Assembly (NCBI GenBank): GCA_035541995.1
Contig: DATKMG010000621.1
Coordinates: forward strand, 1-11,773
Direction: 5' to 3'
From: DATKMG01 sp035541995
Lineage (GTDB): Bacteria; Acidobacteriota; Terriglobia; Versatilivoradales; Versatilivoraceae
DNA length: 11,773 bases
Both the position numbers and the translations under genes were made by a program. The notes beneath the pieces were generated by a model. It did no database searches and was not told the DNA's origin. It saw only the letters and a list, made by a program, of their open reading frames with translations. Within the stretch, counting starts at the first letter, position 1. Each line of letters starts with the position of its first letter. Below are positions 1-7,835 of the stretch, one piece after another.

Positions 1-1
1 G

Positions 2-1027
2 CTGCTCCATCCTGCATTCAAGAAAGAGGAGTTGGAGCGCCGCCGCCAGCAAGCCCTTTCAAACCTCCAAGTGCAGTATTCCGACCCGGGCTATGTTGCG
101 GGTATCTTGCTGATGCGGATTGTCTATGGGCAGCATCCTTATGCTTTGCCTGGGAGCGGCACGCCCGCCTCCCTTCAAAAGCTTGGACGTGAAGATCTTG
201 TACGATTCTGGGGAGGCCGCTTCACCCCGGATCATGCTCTGCTCGCCTTCGCGGGAGATGTTTCGCCGGAGACGGCTTTCGCAGCTGCTGAAAAATGCCT
301 GGGCAAGGCTTTTTGGCCCAAGCACGAGAACAAGACTACGACATTCCCATCGCCTGCGAAAGTTGAAGGGATGCGGATTGTACTGGTGGACAAGCCGGAC
401 GCCAACCAAACCCAGATTCGCGTCGGGCGCCTCGGCATCCCTCGGAATAGTCCCGATTACATACCACTGTACGTGACTAACCGCATCTTTGGTGGCGGAT
501 TCAACTCCAGACTTTCGACTGAAGTTCGCCAGAAAAAGGGTTTAACTTACGGCGCCTACTCCAGCTTTAACAGCTACAAGCAGGCAGGCGAATTTTCGGC
601 ATCAACCTTCACACGAACCGAGGCCACTGTCGAGGCGACAAAACTGGTTGTGGACCTGATCGGTAAAATGTCATCCGGCGAATTAGGCCCCACTGAACTG
701 GATTTCGCCCGCGACTACGTCGCCGGAGTATTTCCGATTCAAACCGAAACCGGGGAACAGGTGGCTTCGCGAATCCTCGGAGTCGTCCAGTACGATCTGC
801 CTGCAGATTACAACGATACTTACCAGCAAAAAGTCTTAAGCGTCAGCGCCGCGCAGGTCAAAGAGATGGCAGGACGATATTTTGATCCGTCCAACCTTGA
901 CCTGGTTCTCGTCGGTAATATCAAAGAATTTCGTGACGGCATTAAGAATGCTTTTCCAAAGGCCAAGATCGAAGAACTGCCATTCGACAAAGTGGATGTG
1001 CTGGCCTCGAATTTACGTCGACCATGA
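2..1027 (+). CDS. M16 family (insulinase/pitrilysin-type) peptidase, 3' part
   Basis: The frame is open from base 2 with no stop, and the first residues (LLHPAFKKEELERRRQQALS) already match the middle of an M16 protein. The gene therefore begins left of the window, and the apparent TTG start at 32 is not a real start. 341 residues are visible. Residues 1-105 are the end of the N-terminal half: an HPY-containing helix region, then FTPDHALLAFAGDVSPE, the usual 'P..a.l.f.GDv' block. Residues about 120-330 are the C-terminal half, with GGGFNSRL (164-171) and GLTYGAY (180-186), which carry the conserved Arg and Tyr that contribute to the substrate site in M16 enzymes. The zinc motif HxxEH should lie about 80 residues upstream, off the window. 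It therefore cannot be decided whether this is the catalytic subunit or the inactive partner. In this family such proteins usually act in the periplasm on peptides. No link to the downstream sugar genes is evident. Confidence 0.9.
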   Translation: MLHPAFKKEELERRRQQALSNLQVQYSDPGYVAGILLMRIVYGQHPYALPGSGTPASLQKLGREDLVRFWGGRFTPDHALLAFAGDVSPETAFAAAEKCLGKAFWPKHENKTTTFPSPAKVEGMRIVLVDKPDANQTQIRVGRLGIPRNSPDYIPLYVTNRIFGGGFNSRLSTEVRQKKGLTYGAYSSFNSYKQAGEFSASTFTRTEATVEATKLVVDLIGKMSSGELGPTELDFARDYVAGVFPIQTETGEQVASRILGVVQYDLPADYNDTYQQKVLSVSAAQVKEMAGRYFDPSNLDLVLVGNIKEFRDGIKNAFPKAKIEELPFDKVDVLASNLRRP

Positions 1028-1097
1028 CATCCTGCGATGGAGGAGCCGAGGACGATCATAGTTGCATTCAGAATGCCATGAAAAACCATGGAAGTGG

Positions 1098-1118
1098 GGA
1101 TTTACCCAGGATTTACCC
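1098..1118. repeat. Short tandem direct repeat (10 bp twice, 1-bp spacer)
   Basis: GGATTTACCC occurs at 1098-1107 and again at 1109-1118. It sits directly next to the broken end of the GH127 remnant (stop at 1121-1123). A perfect 13-nt inverted repeat GCATTC-A-GAATGC lies slightly upstream at 1064-1076. Both are directly visible. Their relation to the deletion that removed the rest of the GH127 gene is inference. Confidence 0.5.
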
Positions 1119-1120
1119 CC

Positions 1121-1396
1121 TCAACTCGGACCCTCCGGATCAATTGTCCGGGCAGTATACAAGTACCCATCCGCCTCCTGGGCTTTGCCAATGTCTTCAA
1201 TCAAGGTATCGATTTGGGATTCTAATTGAGCATCAGGGAAGGTCTGCAGCGAAAAGCTGGCCCGTTCGATAATCTTGTAAATATCCGAATCATCGAACGG
1301 GTATTCGGTGCCGAATTTCCCGGGCTTTAGATGAGCTGCCTTCAGGAAATTATCGACCCGGCCATTTAAACAACCTTCACAGAACAAAATATTCAT
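1121..1396 (-). pseudogene. Remnant of a GH127 (DUF1680) beta-L-arabinofuranosidase-type gene
   Basis: About 91 residues are readable on the minus strand. From GRVDNFLKAAHLKPGKF through YPFDDSDIYKIIERASFSLQ to AQEADGYLYTARTIDP they follow the N-terminal third of GH127/DUF1680 proteins almost block by block (family pattern: GRIDNF.kAAG..pGkFeG..FnDSDvYKviEgaaysL, then aAQ.pDGYLYTarTidp). Family members are usually about 600-700 residues, so most of the enzyme is missing. The match ends at a TGA at 1121-1123, immediately after TIDPEGPS, and the sequence beyond (1028-1120) no longer resembles the family. The frame stays open upstream of the ATG as far as a TAG at 1457-1459. The residues before GRVDNF (PIMNILFCEGCLN) match only weakly where 'tiP..l.qCE.tGRidNF' is expected, so the N-terminus is also damaged. 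It is a decayed fragment rather than a functional small protein. GH127 enzymes release beta-L-arabinofuranose, which fits the glycan theme of the window. Confidence 0.75.
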
Positions 1397-1578
1397 TATA
1401 GGGCCTGTTGTCGGTTCTGATTCGGGGATCTGTTGGCAGCAATCGCTTGATCGAGTCTAAACAGAGGTGAGACCCAGCTACTCGGTTTATTCCACCGGTC
1501 ATGAGTCACTGGCCAGTTCTTCTCCAGGCTGTACGAAGTCGCTCCGAGTGAGACGAGCCCTGCAAAGAGGTGCAATCC
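1397..1578. other. Non-coding leader upstream of the GH/nitrilase operon
   Basis: No convincing gene lies here. A 64-residue plus-strand frame beginning at 1467 overlaps the next gene out of frame and looks like noise. The stretch should hold the promoter of the downstream operon, but I could not identify a -10/-35 pair that I would defend. Confidence 0.4.
1564..1570 (+). promoter_or_regulatory. Ribosome binding site fixing the start at ATG 1579
   Basis: AAAGAGG at 1564-1570 lies 8 bases before the ATG at 1579. The alternative GTG at 1570 would overlap this Shine-Dalgarno sequence. The ATG start also gives a cleaner signal peptide beginning MIRN. Confidence 0.65.
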
Positions 1579-4119
1579 ATGATAAGAAACCTATTGTTTG
1601 TCGCATTCATTGTCATGCTTTCGGGTTCTGCTTTTGGAGGGAGAGAAGCCGCTGTTTATGACGGTAAGGTATACGGCATTTTCGAGCCGCTCAAGACTCT
1701 TGAGACTCCGAAAACAATCACCGTGACTGGTGGGACCTTTCAGTACGTAGTTGACCGATCTATCGGCCAACTCGTCTCGGCAAAGGTGCTGAATACAGAA
1801 TTTCTGGCGATCAGGTCCTCGTTTCCCAATCCCTATATTGGCGTGATGCCGGAGGACGATCCGGGCGCACGGCGCGAAGGTGATAAAGACCGGCCTCGCT
1901 TCGGATACGAAAAGGCTGTCGAAAGAAGGCCGTCCTTGTGGTCCGGCGAACTCACAGATGCCTTCCGTTTCGATGCGGCAAGCGGGTCGGAAATCAAGAC
2001 AGAACTGGTGAGTTCAGGCCCGGAAATGGTCGAAGTCCGGGCGACTGGCAGGTACGGCCATACACCGCTTTCGTGGCAGGTAGATTATGTGTTCGACGTC
2101 GATTCCTTCACCAAGATCACCGTTAGCTTGAGTACCTCGAAAGCGGTGCTGCTTCGTTGGAATTGCTTCAATCACACTCTCCTTGCGAAAGACTCCGCTG
2201 AGTACCTCACAAAAGTCAACGACCCGAAGGGCCCGCCCACTGAAGTACTTCCGGAACCGACCATCAGTCTAAGGGGTGTTGAGCCGGACCAGCCGGTTTT
2301 CGAGTCTCACTGGAACGCATTTTTCCACCTAGCAAATCGCGTCACCGGGATTGAATTCTCGAAGCAGGATTTCGGAGACCGGTGGAGCGGTTACCGCGAC
2401 TCCAGTGTTGAACTTGAGAGCGGAACGACTGTGGACACAGGATCTGTTGCGACCAAGGATGGGCGCGTTTTGAACGGTTGGGATTCACGTGGCAAGTCGA
2501 ATATCTTCACTCAGCTCTACATGCGCGATCGCGCGCTCGAGATTGAGGAGTTTGATATCCGCAACGCCACATACCCGTTTAATCCTGGCGATTTGCGGAA
2601 GCGAGTGTTTTGGGTACAGACAACCCCCGCAAAACATCCCCGGGACGATCTGAATAGTGTGAGGGTAGTCTGGCCCGGACCACATCAGATTGTGATGACG
2701 CGTTGGCGCGGGACACAAGCGCCATGGGAACCACCAAGTGACCCGCAGGTGAAAATTTGGGCCCAGGCTGGTGTCAACCTGATCGTCGGAGGAGCGAATT
2801 ACTGGTCTGGAGACTATGCGCGACCACTTGCGCCGGAAAAGACCCGGCACTTCATTAAAACCGCGCACAATTACGGAATCAAAGTGATCCCCTACGTCAC
2901 CTTTGCTGATTTTAATTTCAACGCGCCCGGGTACCAGGAACACGCGGCTGATTGGATGGCCTCGGCAGGCATTGAGTATGCAAATGAAACCACTCTCATG
3001 TGCTACAGCGCCGAGGGCTGGAGAGACTTCCTCGAAAAACAATGGGATCAACTTCTGGCAGAGTTCGACTTTGACGGACTCTATGTTGACCACTGGATTA
3101 ACATCCGGTTCTGCAATAATTCCCGTCACGGTTGCGGGGGTTACCTTGGCAGTTTTGCCACTGAGGGTTACCACGATTTTGCGAAACGTGCCCGACGAGT
3201 AGTAGCGCGCCACACTGCCGGCCAAGGAGTGATGCTGCTGAACGCCAATATGCTCTTATTCTCCGGCGTGGTTCCCTGGTTTGACATCCGCTTGAACGGC
3301 GAAAACGATGACCCGCTTAAGATGACGACCGAGACTCTGGCGGCTACCTGGAATGGTTGGGGACAGGGGGTGCAGTCACTGGGGGAATGGCGAGCCAGCC
3401 AGGATTCCCGGGCCATGCTCGACCTCTTGACTATGCTCATGGTCCCCTCTCCCTTGGACGGCACACGACTGACATTGGAGGATTGGAACAATTCTCAAAC
3501 CCCCGAACTGACTACGGCACGGGAGATGTGGGGCTACTGGCGGTTCTTTGGGCTGAATGGGGCGCACCGCTTTTCAAGTTTTGATGCTGGCGACGTGATC
3601 GCTATGGCCGGACCCGGATCCATCGTAAACGGGTTTAGCCGGAACGGTCGGATTCTGGCCGTGATGGGCGTTCCTGGGGGATGTGGCCCGCGATCGGACA
3701 AGCTCCAGATTCTCGCTCCCGGCAAGCTCGGCCTGAGAGAAAGTGTCCGTTACCGACTCGTCGATTTGAGAAAGAACTGCTTTCTTTCCTCGAGATCTTA
3801 CAGCGTCTCCGACCTTGCTCAAATCCCAGTGACTCTGGCAGGAACTGAGCCTCTGATCTTGCTTATCGAGCCAGAGCAGAAGGGACCCCGAGTTGTCTAC
3901 TTCAACGGAGCAGACCAGATCTTGGCCACAGGATCCGGGGGAAAGCTGGAGTTAAGGATCAAGGCGGTGCCGGGTTCTCCACTGGAAATCCACCTCGATG
4001 CCGCTGGGGGAAATTATCGTTCTGAAACTGCAGGATTCGTGCGCAGGACTGTCCCGGGTGTTTTTGCCGTCTTTGCCGGGACAGTGCCTGACGACGGTGT
4101 TGTCATACTCTCGAAATGA
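1579..4119 (+). CDS. Secreted glycoside-hydrolase-like protein (DUF6259 / TIM-barrel type)
   Basis: This 846-residue protein begins with a signal peptide (MIRNLLFVAFIVMLSGSAFG), so it is exported. Residues about 45-340 look like an N-terminal beta-sandwich of the kind that precedes barrels in clan GH-D and DUF6259 proteins (early motif VDRSIGQLVSAKVLN). Residues about 365-665 look like a (beta/alpha)8 barrel: MTRWRGTQAPWE, AGVNLIVGGANYW, GIKVIPYVTFADFN and FDFDGLYVDHW are successive strand-end motifs. Asp504 in DGLYVDHW and Glu575 in RLNGEND are the most likely catalytic carboxylates, which is inference. Two cysteines around RFCNNSRHGCGGY could form a disulfide. The final 180 residues look like beta-rich C-terminal domains. 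I recognise the fold type but not a characterised family, so the substrate is unknown. A plant or microbial oligosaccharide is likely from the neighbours. The nitrilase-like gene starts 30 bp after the stop, implying co-transcription. Confidence 0.7.
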   Translation: MIRNLLFVAFIVMLSGSAFGGREAAVYDGKVYGIFEPLKTLETPKTITVTGGTFQYVVDRSIGQLVSAKVLNTEFLAIRSSFPNPYIGVMPEDDPGARREGDKDRPRFGYEKAVERRPSLWSGELTDAFRFDAASGSEIKTELVSSGPEMVEVRATGRYGHTPLSWQVDYVFDVDSFTKITVSLSTSKAVLLRWNCFNHTLLAKDSAEYLTKVNDPKGPPTEVLPEPTISLRGVEPDQPVFESHWNAFFHLANRVTGIEFSKQDFGDRWSGYRDSSVELESGTTVDTGSVATKDGRVLNGWDSRGKSNIFTQLYMRDRALEIEEFDIRNATYPFNPGDLRKRVFWVQTTPAKHPRDDLNSVRVVWPGPHQIVMTRWRGTQAPWEPPSDPQVKIWAQAGVNLIVGGANYWSGDYARPLAPEKTRHFIKTAHNYGIKVIPYVTFADFNFNAPGYQEHAADWMASAGIEYANETTLMCYSAEGWRDFLEKQWDQLLAEFDFDGLYVDHWINIRFCNNSRHGCGGYLGSFATEGYHDFAKRARRVVARHTAGQGVMLLNANMLLFSGVVPWFDIRLNGENDDPLKMTTETLAATWNGWGQGVQSLGEWRASQDSRAMLDLLTMLMVPSPLDGTRLTLEDWNNSQTPELTTAREMWGYWRFFGLNGAHRFSSFDAGDVIAMAGPGSIVNGFSRNGRILAVMGVPGGCGPRSDKLQILAPGKLGLRESVRYRLVDLRKNCFLSSRSYSVSDLAQIPVTLAGTEPLILLIEPEQKGPRVVYFNGADQILATGSGGKLELRIKAVPGSPLEIHLDAAGGNYRSETAGFVRRTVPGVFAVFAGTVPDDGVVILSK

Positions 4120-4149
4120 CACAGGAATGAACCAGGGAGGATCCAGCGA

Positions 4150-5373
4150 ATGAGGACGAACGGCAAATTCGATTCTTTGCTGATGGGTATTACACTTATT
4201 GGGGCTTGCTTGACGCTGAACGCGGAGGGTAGTCCCGGGGTGTCAACGGATGGCAAGGGAATGATGCGTGTTTGTGCTGCTCAGCCGATGTCCCGTTTGA
4301 TTGACTGGCGGCTGAAGCCAGTCGAGGTCCTGGCCCAGGTCGACAAATCTCTCGGAGAATTAGGGCGAATAGTGAATCAAGCAGGAGCGTCCGGATGCGA
4401 TGCGTTGGCCTTGCCGGAGGATACGCTGGGAACACTCCACTGGGAAATGGGCAACAAATCGCTCTTAAAAGAAGTTCTTCCCCAGGCGGTAGGCCGGATG
4501 TTGACTATCCTGGGCCGCGAAGCTGCGACCCACCACATGTATCTTGTCTGCAGCAACGATACAGCTGAGCCTGACGGATCCTATCGGAATACGGCCTTCT
4601 TCCTGGGTCGCGATGGCAAGGAAATTGGGCACTATTATAAAGTTCACCCGGCCATCACTGAGTCTGACCGCAAGCGAGGCGATCGGTTCCCCGTGTTTGA
4701 TACCTCCGACCTGGGCGGTGTGGGCATGCTGATTTGTTACGACATGGTGATGCCGGAGTCCTCCCGCTGCCTGGCCTTGGCCGGGGCTGATATCATCTTC
4801 GTGGTAACTTTGGGTGGCGCGACCACGGCGGGAGATCCGGACGCCGAGGGTGGAGACCTCGATCGCGCATCTTTCCGCACACGGGCGGCGGACAATTATC
4901 TCTATGTAGCTGTCGCCAAGCGAGGCGGTGGCGCCATGATCATCTCGCCGCAAGGCAAGGTGCTGGCTGAAGGCAAAGGGTCGGATGGCATTGCCATTGC
5001 GGACATCAACCCATTTGCCGGACGCCAGGCCGGAGATGCCTGGGATTCACAATCGGATATGCGGGCGCGGCTGTTTCGTGAACGGAACCCCTCCGCCTAC
5101 GGTCTCCTGACTGATCCGAATCCCCTGGTGCTCAAAAAGATACCTGCCTCGGTGACGGTTGAAGAAGCTGTGCGGATTGCCGAAAAGGCCATGACGATCG
5201 GTGGGGAGCGTTTCCAGGAGGCTGAGTCGTTGTTGAAGGCCGGAAAGAACGATGAGGCTATCGTTGCCTTCGAAAACTTGCGCAAGGAATTTCCTCGCAC
5301 CTGGATTGACCGTGCCGCACGGGAGGAACTGGCCAAAATCCACTCCGGCGGGGCCGACAAGATTGAAAAATGA
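4150..5373 (+). CDS. Exported carbon-nitrogen hydrolase (nitrilase superfamily) with C-terminal helical tail
   Basis: The 407-residue product hydrolyses a non-peptide C-N bond, probably an amide or carbamoyl group. The complete nitrilase-superfamily triad is visible: Glu90 in LALPEDTLG, Lys164 in HYYKVHP and Cys196 in MLICYDMVMPES. NYLYVAVAKRGG and the following GAMIISPQGKVLAEG are the usual late catalytic-domain blocks. Residues 1-26 form a signal peptide (MRTNGKFDSLLMGITLIGAC with LTLNAEG after it). Most family members are cytoplasmic, so export is unusual. Cys20 is not in a convincing lipobox. Residues about 335-398 are an added helical segment with a TPR-like pattern (ERFQEAESLLKAGKNDEAIVAFENLRKEFP). 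GGGAGG-like GGGAGG at 4135-4140 is a good ribosome site 9 bases before the ATG. The gene is 30 bp downstream of the secreted GH-like gene, so the two products probably act on the same extracytoplasmic substrate. Substrate unknown; assignment to the superfamily is firm. Confidence 0.88.
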   Translation: MRTNGKFDSLLMGITLIGACLTLNAEGSPGVSTDGKGMMRVCAAQPMSRLIDWRLKPVEVLAQVDKSLGELGRIVNQAGASGCDALALPEDTLGTLHWEMGNKSLLKEVLPQAVGRMLTILGREAATHHMYLVCSNDTAEPDGSYRNTAFFLGRDGKEIGHYYKVHPAITESDRKRGDRFPVFDTSDLGGVGMLICYDMVMPESSRCLALAGADIIFVVTLGGATTAGDPDAEGGDLDRASFRTRAADNYLYVAVAKRGGGAMIISPQGKVLAEGKGSDGIAIADINPFAGRQAGDAWDSQSDMRARLFRERNPSAYGLLTDPNPLVLKKIPASVTVEEAVRIAEKAMTIGGERFQEAESLLKAGKNDEAIVAFENLRKEFPRTWIDRAAREELAKIHSGGADKIEK

Positions 5374-5566
5374 GGGTTCGAACCGTCTGCGCAGGTCCTC
5401 TTCTTTCCTTAGCTATGGGTGCAAACAGAAGTGACGGGCTGAAAAATGGAACCGCTTTGCGGTTCCTTACTGCTCGTCAGTTTAGAATGTACCCCGTTGC
5501 CATACAACGCTCCCTGCTTTTGAGAGTAGTATTACATCAGGCAAGGGGTAGAGAGCTTGTGTCCCA
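5374..5566. other. Convergent intergenic region
   Basis: No gene is supported between the ends of the nitrilase-like gene (plus) and the heparinase-like gene (minus). It holds a 10-bp palindrome GGTTCGAACC at 5375-5384, directly after the nitrilase stop codon, and an intrinsic terminator at 5448-5466. Frames crossing the stretch are out of phase with their neighbours and match nothing. Confidence 0.6.
5448..5466 (-). terminator. Rho-independent terminator of the heparinase-like gene
   Basis: GGAACCGC-TTT-GCGGTTCC forms a perfect 8-bp stem with a 3-nt loop. On the minus strand it is followed after one base by a run of five T (ATTTTTC), the classical intrinsic terminator form. It lies about 100 bases beyond the stop of the minus-strand lyase gene. 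On the plus strand the tail is only TTACTGCT, so termination of the nitrilase transcript there would be weaker. Confidence 0.75.
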
Positions 5567-7561
5567 CTACTTTCGGTACTCTAAACAAACTTTGTACCGG
5601 TCTTTTAGAGGTTTGCTTTTCGAAAGCAATACAATCCGTGCGATTTTGTCGCCCCACACTGGCTTGAGCCGAGCATCGCTAATGGGGATTGTCTCGGCTG
5701 AAGCGCTGAACTTCTCTTTTTCATAAGTAAGCACAAACCCTTGCTCCTGATTTGCGTTACTGTTGATCAGGTGCACTTCCCCGGGAACAGATATGTCAAC
5801 TGTTAATGGGGTCATCAGGTTGAGTCTAGCTGGTTCTTTGAACTCCTTCAAAGAATACTGCTCCTCCAGCTCGACCTTGGGCTGGCCTCGCCAGAGAGTC
5901 AGAGTCCTGAGCCATTTCTCGACCTTGGCCCCATCAGGATAGGCATGAGAAATATCGAGGGAAAAAGTCACAGCACGCCCGGTTGCGGCAAAGTTCACGT
6001 CGGTTGCCTGGTATTCGCGGCCCTCTTTTTGCATGACCCCGTTGATTGTGGGTAAATTATGAAAGGCCGATTGCATGGTCCAGATTTCATAGCGCTGAGG
6101 GCTGAATGTCTTAGCGGTGTAAGTTTCCACTCCAACATCGATCAGGACCGGCTTCCCGTCTGCATAGACGATGAAATTTCCTACATCATTATGGTTGTGG
6201 CTTTCATCGTTGTGGCCGCCCAAGGCAGCCACGTAGAATCCTTTTGAAGAGTTCGGCGCGGATCTTGCTCCCATAACCTGCAAATCCGGCAACCAGAAGT
6301 CACTGAGGAGGGGCTCAACAGGGGGATTAGCTCGGAGCTCATCGACGATGAGAAGATCCGGCAACATCCTTAAGAGCGAGTCGTTCTTGAGAACTCCCTC
6401 GGTTCCGTGCTTCTGCTGTTGTCCGAGGAAAGCACCAAAGCCCATCATCACAGGATCATTGATCCGTTTGCCGAAGCGATATACCAAACCCGCCTCTGGC
6501 TCATTTTTGGCACTGGCATCGGCAAAATTGATGAAGTAGTCATCCTTGATATGGACCTTGTAAATATATTGACCAATTTTTTGGATCAACGGTTCCTGAT
6601 ACAAATCGATTGCCCCGTTGGTGGCGCTTTTCAACAGTTCCAGACAATCGAAAAGTGAGGCCCCGGCGCGGTCCCAATAAGAAGGACCTTCATCACATCC
6701 GCCATCCTCAGGGTAGATATTGAGGAAATTATCCAAACTCCGCATGATCTTATAGACAGCTTTTTGCCTGCGTTCGGGGTTCCTCTCCAAAATCAAGACG
6801 GTTGACAGCCAATTGGAATTGATCCAGGGATTCCAGTTATTCACCCTTATGCGCGGCCCGAACCCCATCCACCAAAAATCTTCACGCATCAGATTGGGGG
6901 TGAGGACCCGGCGGTCTGCTTCGATATAGATGCGTTCGGTGACCAGGGGGGAAATAGCTTTGAGTTTTTCCTCCAGCAAATACAGGGTCCAGGACAACAG
7001 GCTGCTGGTTTCGGCAGCAAACAAGTCAACGGTAGGCTCAGTGATGTCTGGCAGGCCAACCCCCTTTTTCTGCATGCCCAAGTGACCAGGTACCCCCCAA
7101 TAGCTTTCTTCGCAAATGGCCCAAATTCCATTGACGATGTCATCCAAAAATCGGCCCTTATTCTCTAGAGCCTCGCCCACCACAAGGGCCGCTAGCTTTT
7201 CACGGCGACCAAAAAGACTTTTTTCATAATCCGAGCGATTACCTGTCCGCACGAATTCAAGAAACAACGTTGCAGGAAGCGGCTCCCAACGGGTGTTGAG
7301 ACATCGCTCGGCATTTTGAATAGCGGCCTGCCGCAAATTCTCAGGCACCGTGTTCCACTTTTCCCGTTCATCAAGGGTCGGGATGAGGCGCCATCTCACG
7401 CGCGGCAACAACAGATAAGCGATTTCCTTTTCCTGGAACTTGCCGGAAAGTAAGTTCCTTTGCGGCTGCGCCCACAGGGGCAGACATGCAAGCCAAAACC
7501 AAATGACCGGATAGAGGGCCAAATGCATTTTGGCTAAAAGAGATTCACTTTTCTTGTGCAT
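5567..7561 (-). CDS. Exported heparinase II/III-family protein (polysaccharide lyase-like)
   Basis: The 664-residue product starts with a signal peptide (hydrophobic core LALYPVIWFWLACLPLWA, cut probably near residue 31). A second ATG at codon 12 would give a shorter, equally plausible leader, and neither start has a clear ribosome site. Residues about 55-400 form the helical alpha/alpha-toroid: VNNWNPWINSN (240-250) and EDGGCDEGPSYWDRAG (285-300) are typical active-site blocks. Residues about 420-660 are the beta-sandwich with the hallmark GGHNDESHNHNDVGNF (448-463), where His455/His457 are metal-site candidates, followed by LIDVGVETY and AFHNLPTINGVMQ. Family members cleave uronic-acid polysaccharides (heparin, alginate, exopolysaccharides) by beta-elimination in the periplasm or outside the cell. 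The exact PL family and substrate are not assignable by eye. It is probably transcribed alone, with a terminator at 5448-5466. Confidence 0.88.
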   Translation of the reverse strand: MHKKSESLLAKMHLALYPVIWFWLACLPLWAQPQRNLLSGKFQEKEIAYLLLPRVRWRLIPTLDEREKWNTVPENLRQAAIQNAERCLNTRWEPLPATLFLEFVRTGNRSDYEKSLFGRREKLAALVVGEALENKGRFLDDIVNGIWAICEESYWGVPGHLGMQKKGVGLPDITEPTVDLFAAETSSLLSWTLYLLEEKLKAISPLVTERIYIEADRRVLTPNLMREDFWWMGFGPRIRVNNWNPWINSNWLSTVLILERNPERRQKAVYKIMRSLDNFLNIYPEDGGCDEGPSYWDRAGASLFDCLELLKSATNGAIDLYQEPLIQKIGQYIYKVHIKDDYFINFADASAKNEPEAGLVYRFGKRINDPVMMGFGAFLGQQQKHGTEGVLKNDSLLRMLPDLLIVDELRANPPVEPLLSDFWLPDLQVMGARSAPNSSKGFYVAALGGHNDESHNHNDVGNFIVYADGKPVLIDVGVETYTAKTFSPQRYEIWTMQSAFHNLPTINGVMQKEGREYQATDVNFAATGRAVTFSLDISHAYPDGAKVEKWLRTLTLWRGQPKVELEEQYSLKEFKEPARLNLMTPLTVDISVPGEVHLINSNANQEQGFVLTYEKEKFSASAETIPISDARLKPVWGDKIARIVLLSKSKPLKDRYKVCLEYRK

Positions 7562-7835
7562 AGGGAAGTTGGTACCAGAGTGCCAATTTCAAGGAAGAGG
7601 CTCTATGATGAAGGTATACCGGACGAATCGCAAGAACCAATTTGGGGACGGGTGCGATTAAAAGAGGCGGGCAGGGGGGAGCATCATAATCATGGCTTGA
7701 GACGCCAGAATAGCTCATCCCAGGGCACAACGAGTGTCGATAACGAGCGCTGTCCTGGTTCAACGAAACCGGTTACGATTTCCACGCTGACCGCCACGCG
7801 AACGTTGATCCGGGACGCGTTGGTGAAAAGGAAGC
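7562..7835. other. Intergenic region upstream of the heparinase-like gene
   Basis: No gene is supported here. The 101-residue plus-strand frame over this stretch resembles nothing known, and the stretch lies between two minus-strand genes. It should hold the promoter of the lyase gene and the 3' end of the permease/CPBP transcript. I see no clear terminator for the latter. Confidence 0.5.
7605..7633 (-). promoter_or_regulatory. Weak sigma70-type promoter candidate for the lyase gene
   Basis: On the minus strand TTGCGA (7633-7628) is followed after exactly 17 bases by CATCAT (7610-7605), each matching four of six consensus bases. The -10 lies about 45 bases before the ATG at 7561. Spacing and place are right, but the boxes are weak and chance is possible. 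Confidence 0.2.

Noticed and set aside
1570..1578. GTG start three codons before the chosen start of the GH-like gene
   Set aside because: It overlaps the AAAGAGG ribosome site that is well placed for the ATG at 1579.
2485..3225. 246-residue minus-strand open frame inside the secreted GH-like gene
   Set aside because: It runs antisense to a gene with a coherent fold and signal peptide and has no recognisable domain; it is a shadow frame.
4465..4953. 162-residue minus-strand frame inside the nitrilase-like gene
   Set aside because: The opposite strand encodes the complete catalytic triad and conserved blocks; the antisense frame matches nothing.
5375..5384. GGTTCGAACC resembling the T-loop of a tRNA
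   Set aside because: No acceptor, D or anticodon arms can be fitted around it; it is simply a 10-bp palindrome after the stop codon.
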